In this document: in pieces, positions 21,222-24,609 of the stretch
Layout: each line of letters begins with the position of its first letter
How positions within the stretch are numbered: position 1 is the first letter of the stretch
Assembly (NCBI GenBank): GCA_900772695.1
Contig: CAAGRO010000023.1
Location: forward strand, 1 to 24,609
DNA: 24,609 nt
Reading direction: 5' to 3'
Source of the DNA: an uncultured Oribacterium sp.
GTDB taxonomy: Bacteria > Bacillota > Clostridia > Lachnospirales > Lachnospiraceae
Made by a program: the position numbers and the translations under genes
The notes under the pieces: generated by a model
Seen by the model: only the letters and a program-made list of their open reading frames with translations
Told to the model about the DNA's origin: nothing
The model's database searches: none

Positions 21222-23701
21222 AAAAACAGACACGAAAAAAACTGAAAAAATTCCTGGCGATGGGTGCGGTATTTCTGATCGCACTCATCCTCTATTTTTA
21301 CCGTTCCTGGCACTCGATGGAGCGGCAGAATACGGTGTACTCTACGATGGATGAGCCGAGTCTGCCGGTGGCCTATGTCGAGAGCGGCGATTACCTCATG
21401 AATCCGATGCATGCTTATCTTCAGGATATGGGAAAGCAGGCAGCCCGCGATATGATCACGGTGCTGCCACAGGATCGTCAGCTGAAGCTCGTCGTGCAGG
21501 AGTACGACAACATGGTGGCTTCTGCCAGCTACGAGATCCGTACACTGGATCTCAGCCACCTCATCGAAAAGGGAACGGTCTCTGACATCAGCCGGAGTGA
21601 CGGAAACGCAAGCCTCGTCCTGCCGATTCAGAATCTCATCAATAAGGATCAGGCGTATCTTCTGCACATCACGCTCGAGACAGGTGCCCACACACTGAAC
21701 TACTATACACGTATCCTCTGGACGGATCGGGATTACACGAAGGCGATGGAGGACGTCGCGTTTAAGTTCACGACGGGCAGTTTTGATCCGGCGGACAGCA
21801 AGGATATCACGACCTATCTCGAAACGAAGGATACGGCGGATAATTCGAGTCTCGGGCATGTCGATCTGCACTCGAGCTACAACCAGATCACCTGGGGAAA
21901 GACCGGGATGCAGCCGAAGGGAAACTTCTATATGACGCTCAAGGAATTTGACGGCATGATGGGAGAGATTCAGATCAGCTACGAGTCGTATATGACGGAT
22001 GAGAACGGAGAGGAGAAGCACTTCCTGAATGAGGATAACTTCGTCTTCCGAAATGATCCGGAGCGGGTTTACATGATGGATTTCGACCGGACAACACATC
22101 AGATCTTCGATGGTGACAGCGAGGATTTCGCGGGGAAGCGGATCACGCTCGGTGTTGGAAATACGGATGATATCGCCGTGCAGAAGTCGGAAAATGAGCA
22201 TTATATCGCGTTTAAGACGGATCAGGGACTCTGGCGCTACGATCAGTCCTCGAAGAGCGGACATGCGGTGAATATCTTCAGCTACCGCTCGGATACGGAT
22301 GATGGTGTCCGCGCAAACTATGATCAGCATGACATCAAGATTCTGTCGGTATCCGACAAGGGCGATGTGGATTTCCTCGTGTACGGTTATGTGAACCGGG
22401 GAAGCCATGAGGGCTATAATGGTATCCTGTACTACCGCTATGACAGCTCGGATGATACGGTGACGGAGAACTTCTTCATCGCGATCCCAGAGGTATATGA
22501 TCAGATTCGCTGGAATCTCGAGAAGCTCGCCTATCTGTCTGGTGACGGACTCCTGTATCTCTACTACGGCGGCAGCATCTATGGTATCGATACAAACAGC
22601 CTCGAGGTCGTTACGATCGCGACAGGACTGCAGGAGTCGGGCTTCGCAAGCTCGGATACGCAGCAGTACATCGCTTACCAGAATCCGGATGCGGAGGACA
22701 TCTATCACGCTGCGAAGATCACGCTGGTAAATCTCGAGAGTAATCAGTCCAGCGAGATCCAGGGCGGTGGCTATCTCCGTGTGATCGGTTTCAATCAGGA
22801 TGACCTGATCTACGGTGTCATCAATCCGGCATACGCCAGCATCTATACCGAGAAGCATAAGATTCCGATCAGCGAGATCCATATCGTCGGACCGGATCTC
22901 CGTGATAAAACGAGCTATGCGAAGGACGGACTGCTTTTTACGAACGTTCATGTGAGCGGAACCCGCATTCACTTCGAAAAGATCCGTCCGGTCGAGGGTG
23001 GACACTATGAGGCCGCCGGGGAGGATACCATCATCTCGAATCGTGAACAGACCGATGCACGACTGAGTGGTGTCGGTTCGTACACGGATAAGATTCTTCA
23101 GAAGGTCTGGTATATCGAGATCAAGGACCTCGGCACGAAGCATGTGCGGAGCACGGCACCGAAGAACCTCTCCCTCGAGCGTGCCTCCTCCATCGATCTC
23201 AACATCACAGAGGATAAAAATGCGATGCCGATGTTCTATGCCTACGCGCACGGTCATTTCCAGGGCCGCACCCGAACGCTCGAAGAGGCGTATGAGCTCG
23301 TGTACGATGATTTCGGTTATGTGCTCACCGCCGATGGGGAATTCGTATGGAATCGTGTGGATAAGAGTACGATGGTGACGATCCGGAACGCGACGGCCCT
23401 CGCCGAGGAGCCGCTTACGAAGCTCTCGAAGCTCACCACGGTCGACACCTATGATACCTACAGTATGGTCAATGCTTATGGCATGGACCTTAGCTCCGCC
23501 CTTTACTTCTTAAATAAGGGCTACCCGCTGATCGCCTATCTCGGGGACAGCTGCTATCTGATCTACAGCTATGATTCCTTTAACATCCGACTGATGGATC
23601 CGGTAAGCGGAAGCCAGAATGTCGTCGGAAGAGAGGATGCGGAAGCGATGTTCCGTCAGGACGGGAATCGATTCGTCGGGATCGTGCCACATAAGACGTA
23701 A
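21218..23701 (+). CDS. Large membrane-anchored, extracytoplasmic protein of unknown function
   Basis: The 827 residues are not assignable to a named family. A lysine/arginine-rich start (1-11) followed by a single membrane helix (12-28) predicts an outward-facing protein. Residues from about 270 to 640 read as successive beta-strand units with SDxxYIAY-, GxxLYLYY- and LxVxxNL-type repeats (HYIAFKTDQGLWRYD; GDGLLYLYYGGSIYGID; QQYIAYQNPDA), suggesting a beta-propeller. The last 80 or so residues (GMDLSSALYFLNKGYPLIAYL, then YSYDSFNIRLMDPVSG) recall a C39-type papain-like fold. The catalytic Cys/His pattern is not seen, so it would be inactive. The GTG start overlaps the DUF4446 stop (GTGA), indicating translational coupling; there is no strong Shine-Dalgarno. 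Both structural readings are inference. Confidence 0.85.
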   Translation: MKKQTRKKLKKFLAMGAVFLIALILYFYRSWHSMERQNTVYSTMDEPSLPVAYVESGDYLMNPMHAYLQDMGKQAARDMITVLPQDRQLKLVVQEYDNMVASASYEIRTLDLSHLIEKGTVSDISRSDGNASLVLPIQNLINKDQAYLLHITLETGAHTLNYYTRILWTDRDYTKAMEDVAFKFTTGSFDPADSKDITTYLETKDTADNSSLGHVDLHSSYNQITWGKTGMQPKGNFYMTLKEFDGMMGEIQISYESYMTDENGEEKHFLNEDNFVFRNDPERVYMMDFDRTTHQIFDGDSEDFAGKRITLGVGNTDDIAVQKSENEHYIAFKTDQGLWRYDQSSKSGHAVNIFSYRSDTDDGVRANYDQHDIKILSVSDKGDVDFLVYGYVNRGSHEGYNGILYYRYDSSDDTVTENFFIAIPEVYDQIRWNLEKLAYLSGDGLLYLYYGGSIYGIDTNSLEVVTIATGLQESGFASSDTQQYIAYQNPDAEDIYHAAKITLVNLESNQSSEIQGGGYLRVIGFNQDDLIYGVINPAYASIYTEKHKIPISEIHIVGPDLRDKTSYAKDGLLFTNVHVSGTRIHFEKIRPVEGGHYEAAGEDTIISNREQTDARLSGVGSYTDKILQKVWYIEIKDLGTKHVRSTAPKNLSLERASSIDLNITEDKNAMPMFYAYAHGHFQGRTRTLEEAYELVYDDFGYVLTADGEFVWNRVDKSTMVTIRNATALAEEPLTKLSKLTTVDTYDTYSMVNAYGMDLSSALYFLNKGYPLIAYLGDSCYLIYSYDSFNIRLMDPVSGSQNVVGREDAEAMFRQDGNRFVGIVPHKT

Positions 23702-23793
23702 ATTAAGAAAATCAGGAGACGGAAAGCTCCCCCCTCCGCATAAAAAGATTAAAAAACAAAAATTGCATCCAAAGTAAAATTATGCTATTTTTA

Positions 23794-23817
23794 GTAAGTT
23801 ATAACTAACCAACTTAC
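23794..23817. promoter_or_regulatory. Inverted repeat ahead of the LysR gene, possible operator
   Basis: GTAAGTT (23794-23800) and AACTTAC (23811-23817) form an inverted repeat, overlapped by TTAGT/ACTAA (23791-23808). It lies about 30 bp ahead of the LysR start in an AT-rich gap. LysR proteins usually bind such dyads near their own gene. The rest of the 147-bp gap shows no clear terminator for the preceding gene. Confidence 0.4.
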
Positions 23818-23848
23818 AATCAATGCAAGCGTAAAAATCAATATCAAC

Positions 23849-24609
23849 ATGGAATTAAAGCAATTAGAGTATTTTATCAGTGTCTGCGAAAAGGGGAGCT
23901 TCAGTCAGGCGGCGGAGTGCTTATATACTTCGCAGCCGAATGTCAGTAAAATCATTTCCTCACTGGAGAAGGAATTAGGACGCAAGTTAGTGGAACGAAG
24001 CAGCAGGGGACTTCGTATCACGCCTTATGGAGAAACAGTGCGGGACTATGCACAGATTATACTGAAACACACTTCGCTGTTAAGCTCACTGGCAAACCAC
24101 CATCATGGGAAAAAATTCACGCTGGCAACCTATCCCAGCAATATGATCGCGAATCTGCTGGTTCACTTTTATCATGAATGGGGGGAAACGTATATCGTAG
24201 AACACCAGGAAGGCAGTGTAGAGGAGGTCTGCAACTTAGTGGCGAGTGGCCAGTCTGAACTGGGAATCGTCTATATCGCCCAGCGTCAGCTGACGGCATT
24301 CCGACATATACTGGGACATAAAAATCTGATATTCGAACCACTGGATCAAAAAGAAGCCTGCGTTTACGTCGGGCCGCATCACCCGTATTATCTGCGGGAC
24401 AGTATCGACTTCTCCGAACTGCCCAGTCTCCATTTTATCGGTACAGTGCGTGATTATTTTTCCATGGAACATCATCTTGACCGCATCTCTTTAGGTGTCA
24501 TCAGTACGAAGGACCTGAACTACAGTATTTATTCCAACAGTGATCATATGACCGTGAATGCGTTGATGCAGAGCGATTTGTGCAGTCTGGGCATCAACTT
24601 TATGTATGA
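23849..24609 (+). CDS. LysR-family transcriptional regulator, 3' end cut by the window
   Basis: The N-terminal winged helix-turn-helix is typical: MELKQLEYFISVCEKGSFSQAAECLYTSQPNVSKIISSLE in shortened form, i.e. LEYF, GSFSQAAE and SQPNVSKII, then ERSSRGLRITPYGE (residues 1-62). The following 190 residues match an effector-binding domain (FTLATYPSNMIANLL; ELGIVYI). The frame stays open for 253 codons to the last base, so the C-terminus lies outside. No good Shine-Dalgarno precedes the ATG. The gene and its leader are visibly more AT-rich than the parAB cluster. The target is unknown; neighbouring or divergent genes are the usual ones. Confidence 0.88.
   Translation, partial: MELKQLEYFISVCEKGSFSQAAECLYTSQPNVSKIISSLEKELGRKLVERSSRGLRITPYGETVRDYAQIILKHTSLLSSLANHHHGKKFTLATYPSNMIANLLVHFYHEWGETYIVEHQEGSVEEVCNLVASGQSELGIVYIAQRQLTAFRHILGHKNLIFEPLDQKEACVYVGPHHPYYLRDSIDFSELPSLHFIGTVRDYFSMEHHLDRISLGVISTKDLNYSIYSNSDHMTVNALMQSDLCSLGINFMY

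Noticed and set aside
21194..23257. 687-codon open frame on the minus strand opposite the large unknown gene
   Set aside because: The composition is that of an antisense shadow (Ile, Arg, Asp and His-rich, no domain), and it also runs against the coupled plus-strand cluster. The plus-strand reading has a membrane anchor, coupling to the preceding gene and protein-like composition.

Overview
The window is the replication-origin region of a bacterial chromosome. Gene order (gyrA-gyrB-recF-dnaN-dnaA | rpmH-rnpA-yidD-yidC-khpB-mnmE-mnmG-rsmG-...-parA-parB) and protein features (a Clostridia-type DnaA N-terminus, a DUF4446 protein after parB, perfect Bacillus-type parS sites) point to a Firmicute of the class Clostridia, most likely Lachnospiraceae. 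The genus cannot be fixed from the sequence alone.

Left arm (1-9148, all on the minus strand): dnaA, dnaN, recF, gyrB and gyrA read away from the origin. They are followed by a tRNA-Ser(GCU) with its own promoter and then by two tandem consensus promoters that read out of the window. The leader sequence after them looks like an rRNA leader, so a 16S-led rRNA operon is predicted just beyond position 1. The S4-domain gene yaaA, usual between dnaN and recF in many Firmicutes, is not present.

Origin (about 7608-9435): the origin is bipartite. A dense cluster of DnaA boxes lies between dnaA and rpmH and overlaps the dnaA promoter. A second element lies between dnaA and dnaN: DnaA boxes, a G/C patch, DnaA-trio-like repeats and an AT-rich tract. 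Gene orientation switches exactly here, so every gene in the window is transcribed in the direction of fork movement.

Right arm (9407-23701, all on the plus strand): rpmH has a strong promoter, a structured leader with a possible 9-codon leader peptide, and a terminator. rnpA, yidD, yidC and khpB (jag) follow and end at a terminator. A new promoter starts mnmE-mnmG-rsmG and an EamA-family transporter whose start overlaps the rsmG stop. The segregation module parA-parB comes next, with three perfect 16-bp parS sites: one inside rsmG and two in the parA leader. One leader site is the centre of an intrinsic-terminator hairpin that begins at the predicted start point of the parA promoter. Downstream, overlapping or closely spaced with parB, are a DUF4446 membrane protein and an 827-residue membrane-anchored, probably extracytoplasmic protein of unknown function.

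Right edge (23702-24609): a more AT-rich stretch with a LysR-type regulator cut by the window end, probably where the conserved origin block gives way to accessory genome.

Most of the window is conserved housekeeping DNA. The points most worth a second look are the parS-terminator-promoter overlap, the 421-residue ParB with a long lysine/alanine-rich insert, the altered TOPRIM signature in GyrB, the rpmH leader, and the unknown 827-residue protein of the parB cluster.
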